From positions 389,395 to 453,394 of the forward strand of contig SJOL01010112.1 of assembly GCA_004794785.1 (NCBI GenBank): a stretch of 64,000 bases of DNA, in the 5' to 3' direction. A program made the translations under genes and the position numbers. Source of the stretch: Opisthorchis felineus. Its lineage: Eukaryota > Platyhelminthes > Trematoda > Opisthorchiida > Opisthorchiidae. The notes beneath the pieces are model-generated. The model saw only the letters and a program-made list of their open reading frames with translations, was not told the origin of the DNA and ran no database searches. Of this stretch, positions 46,396-58,200 are shown one piece after another. How positions within the stretch are numbered: the first letter of the stretch is position 1; each line of letters begins with the position of its first letter.

Positions 46396-49059
46396 GAATT
46401 TTTACGAGCGCCGTAACAAAATCAAGAATGCAGGATAGCTGGTCACCGCATCTGGAGCTGCGCGAAAAGCAAACGATGCAATAAACCAAAACTGAAACCG
46501 AAAAAGAACTACGTTTCGGCGGATTGCGGAAAAACGTAGTCAATATATCGGATCACAGAGCAGATGCGCCAGTATGTAATATTTGCCGTTTTCATAACCT
46601 AACCGTGTACCGTTTTAAAAATGCATGTTTTGGTCTAGTCAAGCTGTTCGATCGTAGGCGAACTGTCACCATATGTTCGTATGATTTCGTTCCACAGCTG
46701 TGGTTCCTAACTATCCTGCATACTGGAAATGCAACGACGAGAAATGTATCGAATTTAAGCAAAACTGGTTAGTTACCCTCGGGGGGAGAATTTATTCAGC
46801 GGTTTATTTTTTAAATTTTATAACGATGGATCACCGTTACTACATGGACTTTATTGCCAATCAATACACAGCTTGAAAATGTATCAGAATAGCGAAGGTT
46901 TATGTGAGTTTGCTGCCTGTTAATCAACTGCATGTTGCCCTGACTCTGTGAAATGTTTCCGAGCTATTTTTCGGTCTCGGCGAAGGGAATAACAGCCAAC
47001 TGAACAGAGACCAACCAACTGCATTGAATCACTGCAGGAAACGTAAATTCAGCCACTTCCGTTTAAGCTACCTAGCCTTAGTTCCAGTGTGCTTGGTGAT
47101 AAAAAATCTGTGTAAGTCCAACAGTGTTTGAGCATTTATAACAAGGTTTTTGGTGCATTTTTGAGAAGAGTAGCATTAGTGGTCCCCCCTTATAAGAGCG
47201 ACGTATCAAGCAAGGTATATTTATTCCCCCCGAGGGAAATCCATCTTATTCAAAGAAACGTGGTTTTGGAGCATTGTTGTATCGCTCTGACTACCTATTT
47301 CTGCCGAAAATTTGCTTTGCTTCTTGGATACAGTATGCTGGAATGAACAGCATGCTCTCGGGCAGAGTGGCCATCATACCATTGTATAAACAACAATCTG
47401 TGTGTGTGCAAAAGTCATTCGACAAATCATTAGACTAACAAAAAACGATTTAAGACTTTATCGTTTCCATCGGTCAGAGGCCCACTCAGTAGCCATCATC
47501 CGTCTACTATATCCGGTGTCCCTCATCCCAGAAGTCTCGTTCTGATCTGTCAGAATTTGACGTTGTCACATGACTTAGTTGTCACCCACTACGTCTGTTT
47601 TGTCCAATGAGAACTAGAATGAATTCTGTTTCACTGAAGGTTATGGACAGGTTTCTCAGTACTTGTATTCTCCCATGCTGAACTTATTGTTTCTGAGTCC
47701 ACTTCTGGAAGTTTAGTGCCTTAACGTCAGATTGCCAAGACACTTTGCTGTGTATACCGGAACCTCAGGGAAAGTCTTGGCTGACACCACGGTAAGCGTT
47801 CCAAATTTACCCAACTAGTCCTCTCCAACGTTCTTTCGGCTCTTTCTAAGGCGCTCACTAAAGCCATATTAGTTTGTGTACACTCGGTCCAAGTGAACAA
47901 TTTTACTTGCCGAATCCTACATTAACCATGGTACTATTACCCCTTAATTACCTCGCATCGGATATATTTTGTAAAACATCCGCTGGTAGGTCTTTCTGGC
48001 CACTTTTAATGAGCATCCAGCACTGTAAAAGTGCATGCTGAAAATTCATCGTCTGATGCATGAATACCTGCATTACTTGACTTGATGTGAATCAGTCATT
48101 CTGCTGGTTAGCCACTCATGAGGAACTGCACATCCTTCGACCAACTTGATGCTCTAGGCTTCATATCGTCTCAGAGATTTGTGAGACTCGTACTATCTCT
48201 TATTTCTAACGAAACAGCTCGGCGGCCCTTCCCGGCTTTTTGCATGGCTTGATTTCACTTGAAAGATAGCTCATAATACGATCAATCCATAGAGCATCCA
48301 CGAAGAACTGGAGTCAACAATTTCACATTCCAGCCCATAACACAAGGATTTTTTAAATTCAAAATTTCTTTAACTGAGTTTTGTAATGCTTCTCTTGATT
48401 GTGACATGCTGGTGCAGTCATGTTGAGAATTTTGTGAGGTCCATCAATGGAGCCGAAATTCACACGCTACTGACAGGATACTGAAAAGATACACTTGTTT
48501 GGCCAGCCAGATTTGCCGATCAAACGCCGGTTGATTTCTTCTTCCCGTTTTTGCTGTACCCGTGCCAAGTGGACTGGATTTTGTGCCCGTGGTAGTTATC
48601 CATATACTGGGTCAGTATGTCCCCCACTGTCTGGCCTGGCATGTTATTAGTAGATGCACGCAGAATCCACTGTTTGCGGTGGGATGATAGACTGCTTACA
48701 CTGCGATGGACCGCCAAAGTTTAGACCAGTTTGTGCAAGACTAAACTTTAATATTTAAGAATTTAGAGAAGATTGTCACTTAGAGTTGATGTGGTTCTGT
48801 GTAACCCAAACGAAAGTGTAGAGATACACCTTTGAGTCATTCCCCCGCTAATCCATACACACCGTCTACTGAACCAACTGAAGCGAATGAAATTTTTTAG
48901 TTGATAGTGACGGTAAGGTCACAGATTGATAAGCACGGTTTGTAATCACTAGCTCGCCTACTCCATTGCTTCTGTAACTGGTTAACACCTGGACAAACGC
49001 AGTGACATAACTATTTCTCAAGGAATAGAATCGAACATCATTGTGTGATCACGTGGTCT
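46396..49059. other. No recognisable feature (presumed intron)
   Basis: Short open frames, including a 65-codon minus frame at 48520-48717 with no known relatives that I recognise. No shared repeats seen. Confidence 0.4.
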
Positions 49060-49232
49060 TCCGTTCAGCTGTAACTTCCTTTTGATGCCTAGCTGCCGTG
49101 CCACCCGAAGGTAGCACGACGGCCGTGACTCAAACCTAGACAGGAGCAGTCGAGATGCAGAGGGTGGGTTGGAACCACAAACCTTCCGGTCAGTAAATTC
49201 GCGTCTTAACCACTCAGCTACCTCGAGCTCAC
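49060..49232 (-). repeat. Family A tRNA-derived SINE, copy 3
   Basis: The minus strand has a near-perfect A box, TAGCTGAGTGGTTAAG (plus 49205-49220), and a B box GGTTCCAACCC (plus 49167-49177), followed by the body CTCGACTGCTCCTGTCTAGG and GTGCTACCTTCGGGTGGC, ending at CAGCTGAACG. The A box is worded as in Leu and Ser tRNAs. This copy preserves the promoter best. It lies antisense within the presumed intron. Confidence 0.85.
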
Positions 49233-50611
49233 TTTTTCTTTGCCTGTGGGTGAGTAGTGTATCCATGGAATTCCCACTCATGCAGTACTCTTCTTAGCTT
49301 GATGAGGTTGGTTTCGCTGTCGCATAATTAAAGGGGACTATTTGAACGCGAGTTTCGTCCCAGTGAAGCTAATGGAAATGACAAGGCAGCCACTTTGCAA
49401 AGTATCATCACAGTGGCCGGAGGATAGTTAAAATAATATCATGTGGAGTTAAAACTGGATCATCTAAGGATGTGCCTACAATGTTTTTAATCGGGTAGCC
49501 CAGGTTGTTTTGGAATTCGGAATTTATCGATTTTCCATGCCGATACTCCCTCAACTCACAACAGACGGTATTGAGGTGAGTACATTTGCGCTTTTATTTA
49601 CTTGAGGTCCCAGGACTGATCTGTATATCAATTCAGCGGAATTATGATTGCGCGTCACAGGACATTCTTAAGTAATCTGCCTCTACAAAGTTCCAATAGC
49701 GAAAAACCATTCCGCAGTAGATTAGGATAATCTCATATTATTGCAAACACCTTCCCCGAAAACTTTCCACAAATAACGTCGCTGCGCCTCCCGGTGTGCA
49801 TATGGGGTGATCCGATGCCTCGGTTCCACCTTGATATGATGAAACGTTCGGTAGATGTAGAATTTTTGCCGTCAGAATTGAAGATGTCCTGTAAAACTGA
49901 ATGTACGTAAAGGCGCATCGCTTCTTTAACGTACCGTGATTCAGCCTGGGAATTCGAAATATCTTGGCTCCCTATTTGAGGCCGGCTGAAAAAAGCAAGT
50001 TCGAGAATCACTTAGATCAACACACGTTAAGCACACACTTGTCTAAGAGGTCCCCTTCTCTTCCATCGGTCGTGGCGACTTCCGTGTAACTTGAAATCTC
50101 TACCATGAAATACTGTTGCAAATCCTGCTGTAGCATTCCAAGACAAGGTGCCAGGGAACAGGTCTTTTCGCAACGTTTTGTGCAGACTAATCCAGATAAA
50201 TATTTGAAGTAAATATATGAACATCGTTTTAGACGTCTTCTGTGAGGCAGGTTCAGCAATATTTAATTGCATAATACCGGCAGGGGTTCCCCTGAGGATG
50301 GACTTAATAAACAGTTCTCTTCCGTTCTCGAGTTGAATAATTTGTCCGAAGACGCAATTTTGTTAGACAATTTAGTGTGCGGGTTGATAATTAATGTCCA
50401 CTGTGCATTCGTTGGCTTTGTTTTGCTTTTTCGCTTTTTTACAGAAACATTAAATCACCACAAACATAGATTTGCTTCCGCTCCAGGAGAGACAGCATCC
50501 GTGAATTGGGTTTCAAGAAGAGTCAGGTCTGCAGTATACCTGGAACTGAGTTTGTTGACCGTTGGTCTGTATGATTTTTTAGGCACTCTGCTAAAAGGTA
50601 TATTGATATTG
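49233..50611. other. No recognisable feature (presumed intron)
   Basis: A minus frame at 49733-50011 (92 codons) and a plus frame at 50267-50614 overlap nothing recognisable. A GATGAAACGTTCGG near 49839 recalls family E, but the flanks do not match. Confidence 0.4.
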
Positions 50612-51018
50612 TAGAGATTTCGTCCTGTGAGTGCAGCCAATCCATGCTGAAAGGCCAAGAAGCACTGTAGAGCTGTTTCATTCTTATTGGGATTACTCAT
50701 CAGTGTGCATCTCACGAAACTCCAGAGAGTCTCGAACCCTCGAGCTCCCGGCTAGTAGTTTAGACGCTTAACCGTTCAGCCACAAGCGGCTGATCGGCAG
50801 TGTGATTTACTTACACTTAGACAGGATATGGCACCACCCATCCTTCAATCACGGGGTTCACATCACGCGGTCACACGTGTTGATTGGCTCCTCGAGCAAC
50901 GACTTCTCAGCTGAAAGTTTTACTTATCGGGTGAAGTTTATTCTTACACTGAGCTACCTATAGATTGTTGGTAGTGTGAGGCGATTTGGGAATTTTTGTG
51001 GAAATTTCGTCCTGTAAG
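50612..51018 (-). repeat. Family B repeat, full permuted minus unit
   Basis: The tail sequence CGTCCTGT occurs at 50621 and again at 51008, which defines a period of 387 bp. Between them, on the minus strand, are the rest of the tail (AATAAACTTCACCCG), the spacer (GAGAAGTCGTTGCTCGAGG), the tRNA-like head (TGTGGCTGAACGGTTAAGCG with box GGTTCGAGACT) and the ribozyme region. In the ribozyme, three bases are lost from the stem I/core joint (GCACACTGATGAG) while GAAACAGCTCTACAGTGC is kept. This is the most complete unit of the family. Confidence 0.8.
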
Positions 51019-51235
51019 TGCTGCGGTTAAGTGTTCAAACTACTAACCAGGAGGTCGCGGGTTCGAGACTCTCCAGAGTTCCGTGAGATTCACACTACTG
51101 ATGATTCCCAATAAGGGTGAACCAGCTGTACAATGCTTCTCGGCTTTTCAGCGTGGATTAGTTGCACTTAAAGGACGAACTCTCCACAAAAATTTCCAAA
51201 TCTCCTCACATTACCAACAATAGATTGGTATTGTG
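51019..51235 (+). repeat. Family B repeat, plus copy of an inverted pair
   Basis: The copy begins within the head (GCGGTTAAGTG), carries the box GGTTCGAGACT (51060-51070), the linker, a ribozyme with core CTGATGA, stem II TTCC/GGGT and GAACC in place of GAAAC, and the tail CTCCACAAAAATTTCC. It directly abuts the minus unit. One arm of stem I has a G-to-A change (CAATGC), so self-cleavage is doubtful. Confidence 0.75.
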
Positions 51236-51440
51236 ATAAGGGCGGTAGGGCTCTAGTAATTTCGACTAACGAGATTACAGGAGAGATTACAAAAGACCAA
51301 ACTACACAGTAATCCCATTCAAGAAGGAGAATCACCCTTCACAGCAACATTCTTTGAGATCCGCGACGTTGTGTGAAATTCCCCCTTCAAATAGAGGCCA
51401 CTTCTTTGGCAAGACCGAAACACTTTGGTTTGTGGTGTAC

Positions 51441-51630
51441 TCATCGTTGTTGTAAGTAAAGCCAGTCTAAGCTGAAGCCGTGAAGCGCTGTGCGGTCGTC
51501 TTATCCTTGTTGGGAAACATCAGCAGCGCGCATCTCACGAAGCTCCAGGCTCACTTCAACTTCCTGGCTAATAGCTTGAACAATCAACCGTTCATTCACG
51601 AGCGGCTGATTAGTCTTGCGATTAACTTCC
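51441..51630 (-). repeat. Family B repeat, further minus copy
   Basis: The minus strand shows head, linker and ribozyme region in order. The stem I arms read GCGCTG and CAGCGC (plus 51485-51490 and 51524-51529), so both strands changed relative to GCACTG/CAGTGC and pairing is preserved. The GAAAC box has mutated to AAGAC and the last core A to T, so this copy is inactive now. Confidence 0.7.
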
Positions 51631-51640
51631 ACATTTAAAC

Positions 51641-53542
51641 AAATGGAAAACGAATGTGAAGTCAGTAGAATTCCATTGCGCTCTTGTTTCTGGATTGGTT
51701 TTGGCTAGATGCGATTCAGAAAAGTTGATCTGATGAGAAAAAAACAGTAAATTAAAAAGTGGAGAAATTATGAAGAAGTGAAAATATGCGAGAGGACGGA
51801 ATTTAGTATTTGGTACGACAGAGGTTTTAAGGTTCGTGAAATTTGTTACGAAAGGTCTGAAGCTAAAATACGGTGTGTCGTTTTCCAATGTCTCGGCAAT
51901 CCATTTTTAGGGATTTTTTCACAATCAGTTGTATTATGCCTTTATACTTTTCACATTACATGCCACATGGCGTTCAGTGAGCTGTAAGCCATGTAAGGCC
52001 AGGAATTTACAACCATCGTTCTTGAAGACACTTCAATATTGATCGTGCTCAGTTCTCCAATTACCATCCGCCTAACTTCGCATTTAGAATCGAGATTGAA
52101 AGAAAATACAATGCTGAACTTCCATTTACAAATTTGGAAGTAATTAGTGGAGTATTCAGACGAATCCCGTGTTAGTAACATTTTTGACTGAAATCGCCGC
52201 ATAAAGTTTGTCGTATATTCCTTTAAGTGATTCGAATTATAAAACCAATGAAGACCACTATCAACGCTTTTCCACTTTTGTATTCATCCAATGAACGTAG
52301 TATCCCGATGAGAATTGCTAAAAATTCGGAGCTGTGCCTGCCTGCTGAGCCAAAAATAGGCTATCCGGCAATCAGTCTTTGAAACTTTGCTAAAAATCTT
52401 AAAAGTTCGGGGGATGTTTTGAACATTGTTCTAGATAAAAATGAGGCGGTCTTTCTGCACCACAGTCAGACTAACGCGAACAGAAGATTCGGTCGATATA
52501 TGGCCCATGATGATATCATTTGACTTAGCTACTTTGAGGTGATTGTCGACCTGAACAGTTTATTTTGGGGGAGAATATTCACAAAAATGTCCGTATTTTT
52601 CCGGACACAACCATGCAGCTTCTTTTTGGGTCGTTCAAAGATTTTCCCGAAAAGGATGAATTTATATACTACATTTATAAGGCTCGTTTTGTATGAGTTT
52701 AAAATTAGGAAGTAGTTATTTTATCCAACGCTTTGTCTGTTTTCTTTGCATTTCAGTTTACGTTGGCTGATCACTCATTGTTTGACCACCCATTGCATCT
52801 CACTTATGATATTTCTCGTCACAAAAGCCAACAGACCTAGATAGATTCCACACTTTTGTGACACATCTACCCCCTTTTTTTGCAGCTCTTCCGGATCTGT
52901 GCTGGCGGCAGTTACACAGCTGACGTCTTGTGCTTCTTCTGGTGTGCGATGTGCGTATGTCATTTATCCTCACTAGGACCTTCCAAGACATTCCGCCTAG
53001 TGGGTGGCTTGTATTACAGCGGCCCCATGAATCAACCACTTAAATAGGTTTTAGGTGAATTTGCAAACCTAGTTTGGCCGCAAGAACTTACAGAATTGTC
53101 CCCTTCCCGAAGGATGCGCAGGTGAATCGGAGATCGAAGGAGTCCAAAGGAAGGGCAGAGTTGCTGCGGCAACTTATTCATGCCAAGACAAGCGCGAATT
53201 ATATGTATTCGCCCACATTCGTGTGTGCTCCGAGGCTCTGTTCAATTGTTCATGAGTTTCTTGGGACATACTTAGATTTGTAGCGGCGCTTCATTATTCG
53301 TATTTGTTTCCTGTGTGACTACTACTTAACACAATCGCTGTTATTTAAACCTTGTGACATTTAGGACACGAACCTTCATCGGCCATTTTTTAAGTGTTTC
53401 ACAGTAAGCTGAAATTGGCGAATCAGAGATGGTTCAGATGGTCAGCTGGTACCAAAATTAACTCAAGCATTCTATGTTGCTTAGTTTACAGTTTACCATT
53501 TTGCACACCTTTTCATGAATACTGTCAAAATCTGTTTTCCAG
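51641..53542. other. No recognisable feature (presumed intron)
   Basis: The end of the intron before the proline-rich exon. The last 20 bases contain the acceptor (TCTGTTTTCCAG). No additional in-phase exon was accepted here. Confidence 0.45.
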
Positions 53543-53942
53543 TTGGCTCAGTACGGATTCTTGGACGATCAGATATTACCTTCAGCCTGGGTCGGTCCCT
53601 ATCCCTCGCAGAGGCCGGTTTCGATGGGACCCACGCTTCCATCTTTCGGTCCCGGAGCAGTTCCAACTACGGCGCATGCACCTTCGCCATTCGCACACCC
53701 CCCACAGAGCGCTTTTTATGGTCCTCCCACATCTGTGCCTTCCGCTGCTGTCACCGCTCCTCAGGTGCCTTTAGTCGTTCACATGCCTTCCGAACCTACA
53801 CCACCAGGCTCAGACCAGCCGGAGTATTTGAGGCCACAGGAGGAGTTTGGGCATTCTCCGCTGGCCTACAGCTTGTCCGCTGAACTTGCCAGCGTCGGGA
53901 AGCATCGATTTCGGTTGACTTATGTTACCGATCGATTGCTAG
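53543..53942 (+). CDS. Tensin-like gene, proline-rich exon ending in the PTEN-like domain
   Basis: The 400-nt exon is open in one frame from the acceptor (CTGTTTTCCAG at 53542) to the donor (CTAG, then GTAGGA). It encodes about 133 residues: LAQYGFLDDQ, then a region rich in Pro, Ser, Gly and Ala (roughly residues 13-95), and finally KHRFRLTYVTDRLL. The last part matches the start of the PTEN-like phosphatase domain of tensin (Y-V/I-T-E/D-R-I-I/L-x-V-S-F/Y-P). It ends in phase 1, and joining to 63496 completes a Val codon and the motif. Tensins link integrin-bound actin at focal adhesions. Auxilin/GAK or PTEN are less likely alternatives. Base use is clearly GC-richer than the flanks. Confidence 0.75.
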
Positions 53943-54281
53943 GTAGGAAAATTTGATTGTTGGTTTAGTTCATTCGAACATCAATTCAATAGCCCGCTTT
54001 TTATACATATCCAAAAAAGATGACCGCAACTTGTAATGAACGGGTTGCTATAATAGAATCTCGCTTGAGGGCTGGCTACACCGAAGCCTAGCATCAGCCA
54101 GTGGTCCAAAACTGTTGTATTTGTCAACAAAATGATGCAAACCGTTTACTTCGTCATATAATAAACCATATAATTCGGAATAAAGGACTAGACGAATGAA
54201 TACATGTTTTGTGGCTTCGAGGACTTATCCTTCTAATTCATAGCTTATCAGCTGAGTCCAGATAGTGAATGCCCTCTGAAC

Positions 54282-54283
<2 letters not shown>

Positions 54284-54315
<32 letters not shown>
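54284..54315. repeat. GA dinucleotide microsatellite, 16 units
   Basis: An uninterrupted (GA)16 run within the intron. It is a pure purine tract on the plus strand and likely length-variable. Confidence 0.95.
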
Positions 54316-54320
<5 letters not shown>

Positions 54321-54575
54321 GAGCCCAAAAAAACAAGGGGAACACGAAATGTTGCGTCAAATTTGGTATTTTTCACAAAGAAAAGTTTGTTAGACCCTAG
54401 TGGAGTACATTCTTGATTTCTGGCCACCGTCCATTTGGCAAGGAAATACCAGTAGTAGAACTTGCTGATATGCTTATTTCTATCAACAAACTTCTATCGT
54501 AGTAACCGCATCAAAGTAATGTATACGAGGAGAATAAGTGAACGCATCTGGTTACTAATAATTATGAATTTTCAG

Positions 54576-54694
54576 CAGATATGCCAGCTAATCAGTGTGA
54601 AATTTCTGGAAGTGGCTCACGTCGATCAAGAAAGAAGCTTCGGGTCTCTCCCGAAGACTCTCATTTTATTAAGCAAAATCACTGCGTTTTTTAG
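54576..54694 (+). CDS. Possible alternative terminal exon of the tensin-like gene
   Basis: A branch-site-like TACTAAT (54553-54559) and the acceptor TTTTCAGCAG precede an open frame, MPANQCEISGSGSRRSRKK onward, that ends at TAG 54692-54694. The tandem CAGCAG acceptor would add either Ala-Asp or Asp, and both choices keep the phase left by the exon ending at 53942. An AATAAA follows at 54759-54764. Usage would truncate the protein right after the first strand of the phosphatase-like domain and add a short basic tail. All elements are seen in the sequence; that they act together is inference. Confidence 0.35.
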
Positions 54695-54758
54695 TTGTGT
54701 ACGAACAATTTTCCTAGGTGCCGTTCCGAACTTCGTATTGGCTGTCCAAAGTCTCCCG

Positions 54759-54764
54759 AATAAA
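54759..54764 (+). promoter_or_regulatory. AATAAA, possible polyadenylation signal
   Basis: This hexamer lies 65 bases after the stop of the candidate terminal exon. Such hexamers are common by chance, so it counts only as supporting evidence. Confidence 0.3.
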
Positions 54765-55211
54765 TGAAATTGGCTGAACGGATGACCTTGGCGGGCGTTG
54801 ACCTGATGTACACTGTAAAATCCTGAGATGATTGGTCGACAATATTTGAAGCAGATTCAGAGGGTACTTGATTGGTCGCATTGTTTTGGAGATTGTTTCA
54901 GGCTCCAAATCCCTTTTTTTCCCTAAATGACTAATCTAGTTGCAGATCATACGATTGTGCTCTCAGTTTTTTCACTTGAATCGAAAGCAGCGTATTAACC
55001 TGACAAGCCCTTCGTAATTATCAAGGTTGATCCTGTACATAGCATTGGAAAAGTCGTTACCGTCATCCAGAAAGCAGGACACTGCATCTTTCGAAGCATT
55101 AGACTAGCCTTAGAGATGCGGGACAAACAGCTGACAGCACTGACAACGTTGCATTCTGTGGGCAGATCGGCTGCAATGCTAAGCTGTTGCTTGTGCGTCG
55201 ACATTCACCGT

Positions 55212-55264
55212 CGTACTGCAAACGTTTCCTCATCAAAATTTAGCGATGATCGATGATGTCTCCG
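55212..55264 (-). repeat. Family E-like fragment, minus
   Basis: The minus strand reads GACATCATCGATCATCGC, a short AT-rich piece, TTTGATGAGGAAACGTTTGC and GTACGACGG. The GAAACGTTTGC junction and the CATC/GATG arms in front of it recall the family E hammerhead, but the CTGATGA box is not preserved. Confidence 0.35.
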
Positions 55265-58200
55265 CAAACGTAGCTCAGTTACCATGCTCGGCTTTCTAAT
55301 TCCGGAGATTCTCGTGTATCAGCAACGGCCCACTGCGCAGCCCTGAAGTATCCTCTAACAAGCATGCCCGATGCCACCATACAGTGTGTGAATAACACTC
55401 AGATGCAGTTTTAGACGCCGAACTACACAGTTCGGCATGAGTGATTTAAAAATGTCAGATTAGCGCCAAATTTGAAACAAACCCGTACATCCGATCTTAT
55501 TAGAATCGTTTGGCTATAATGTTCATTGATATTTTCAGACTGAAGAAGACTAATCAAGAACTTATCATACAAGTGTACTTTGCATGCAGCGTGAGAGTCC
55601 AGTAATGTTAGCTTGAGTGATATTCGTCTAAGGCTCGTCTGTATATTGTGGGTTTCAACTGAAAATTTTTTGCATTAAAGTATTCAGAGGAAGGCAAATT
55701 TAAGACCGATTCCGGTACATTGCTGAAAGCTTGTTTGTGCTTTAAAACGCACCTCCATGATGGACCTCATGAGTACAATACACTACAGTAGATCACTTTG
55801 GCTGAATTCTCAGGTAAATTTTTGCAAGAAGGCTCCTATAATCAGTTCTGGATAACATCACATTTGACAAACAGCCCGGGTGGTCGCTCAACTCTTTTTA
55901 TTCCGTAAAAGTGCGTCACGGTGCTCACGAACCGAAGAATGAAGAGGAACATGGGACCTGTGAGCGTTCAGGCCAATTTTTTTGCGGCTATCAACCGAGT
56001 AAAACCTTGTAGGTTCCAATCATATCTCGGAGTTTCAATTCCGATTTTCATCCAGTGTACCATATATCAGTCAAATCCTTGCAGCGATCCGCTCACAGTG
56101 ACCATCTCGAGCATCTCTAAAGAAAGTTTAATCTTCAGCAGTCTGTGTGAGATTTTTCAGCGGTGAAACAAGTCGTACTGCGTTACTCTGATTTTGATTT
56201 GCCAGTAAAATTTACTGCACAGAAAAAGACCTCCCCCGCTCTGCGCATTGTTGAATTTTCGATGACGCCAGACCAGCAATGATTCACCACTGGGACATAA
56301 AAAGCAGAGTATGTTTCGATTACTCAGCCCATAATGTTTTTCGTTCCGGTCACTGTTGCTAATATTGTGCATACTGAGACACTCCAACAGCTATAAAATG
56401 CAAAAAGGCAGACAAGCATCCAACAATAAGAACATGGACTACTCCACATTATAAGTGCTTCAGAACGGCGGCGTTTATCCTCATCCCGGAAAACAATCCA
56501 TGGGCACTAACTAGGATGCCGATAGGATGCCCTCATCTTAGGTGGCATTTAATTGTTAGCCAAATAGATTGGACAAAGACATGTATTTCCGATCTAACAT
56601 CCATCATCTATACTAGAATCAGAGCAGTAAGTGGCAGTGAAGCTGCCGTCCGTTCGCCAGGAGCACTCAAGAAAGTTTAGAATACCGCTCAGGAAAAAAT
56701 CGTAATTTGCAGCAATTACTGCTACCCGACTAGTAGTCCTTCAACCAATTGATATTCAGTACTGCAACTTCTACCTGCAACTTGGCTTTTTTGAGCGTCA
56801 GTTCACCAACTTCCCCGCTAAATAAGTAAATCAGTGGATGGAGTGTTGATATATTCCCAGAAAGGCTTGATAAACAACTGGTAGTTTTTTTATATAAGCG
56901 GACAAAATTTCGATTTTGACACAATTTTTGTCAGGCCGAGTGACTAGGTTAACAAGTTGGCCAAGCTTCAAGGCAGACGGAGAATCATCCAGCAAGACCT
57001 CTCATGATAAACACATTGCCGGGTTATAAAACTACTGACTGTTCTTCAGGCCATTCTAAAATGATGAGTTCTCAGTCGGTTCCAAACTTGTTCTAACTAC
57101 GGATCAAGGAAGAAATAATAAATCTAAAAAACAGTATATTGTCCGGAATTCGAACGTGAGTCGGCACACAATACAACCCACACATCTAAAGCAACTGAAC
57201 AGGAAACTGCCACGAGTAAAAAGTAACAGAATTTGCCAATTGAGATCGATTAATTATTGAATGGTACGCAAATGAACAGACGTGCATGGAATAAATCTAG
57301 GCTGGGCCGTTTGGAAACGGTGACATTGTGGTTTGGGAGGTTTTAGAAGGGCAAGTACCGGAACCCCCAAATTAGGTTTTAGCTAATCTTATAGGGAGAA
57401 CCTCATAGTCACTTCTTGCGCTGATTCCTTTTATGGCTGAAGTAATCAGAAAAAACTGCAGGAGGCTCTATGACGTTGTTTTGATTTCCATGAAAGTGTC
57501 TCACTTTCATGACTTAAGAGTGGAGATGTATGCCTGGCAGTTTAGGCTTCACACAGGGTTCGCGGTGTTTTCATTTGTTCTCACACCTATCTTATGCTTT
57601 ATCATTTATTCACCAACAAATAGGTGACGTCGACCAACGTAGCCAAACCAAAAGATTGCGTGACACCAGGGATAATAAAATTCATCCACTGAAGCTTCCC
57701 TACGGAAACACGTTATTTGAGCCGGCTTTGTGATTGTTTTCTTTAGCCGTAAGGGCAATAGTGAAGAATTCTTCTCGTTTAACCGAAAAGACAACGGATA
57801 TCTGCGTGTGAAATAGTAAAAATGTATACTATTATGCGTGACTCAAGTCACATTTTGGCAAAGGACAGGGTCAGTTGATTTGCTAAGGATGTAAATAATT
57901 CCAAGAGGATGAAAAATAGCTGCAGCTGATAATATGCCTGATGAGCGCGAAATCAGTGCAGTACTATCCATGCAAGCACTGCAAACAAGCAACAAACCTA
58001 TCCGTTTCTCTGTGATCAAAGCGCGGCTTCAGAGTGTATTCCTGATCAAACAATCAGTAAATCCAGCGCTGGCAATTTTTATTATAATGACTCACTGAAT
58101 ATTCATCTCTTGCGGATGATGTAAACAGAGCTTTTGCTCTATCGAATATTGTTACACACTGAGCACATATTCCGTTTATCCGTTTATCCCTATTTTAAAT

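Noticed and set aside
53093..53120. Possible 28-nt exon between CTTACAG and GTGAAT upstream of the tensin-like exon
   Set aside because: It would shift the phase between the 39-nt microexon and the exon at 53543, both of which agree without it.
55265..55320. tRNA-like wording (GTAGCTCAGTTACC ... CCGGAGATTCTCG)
   Set aside because: It has an A box-like start, but no cloverleaf can be drawn and no family member elsewhere supports it.
57938..57955. CTGATGAGCGCGAAATC, which looks like a hammerhead core with an ultra-short stem II
   Set aside because: GCGC alone cannot form a hairpin stem with a loop, there is no NUH site with a matching stem I, and no repeat family surrounds it. Chance match.
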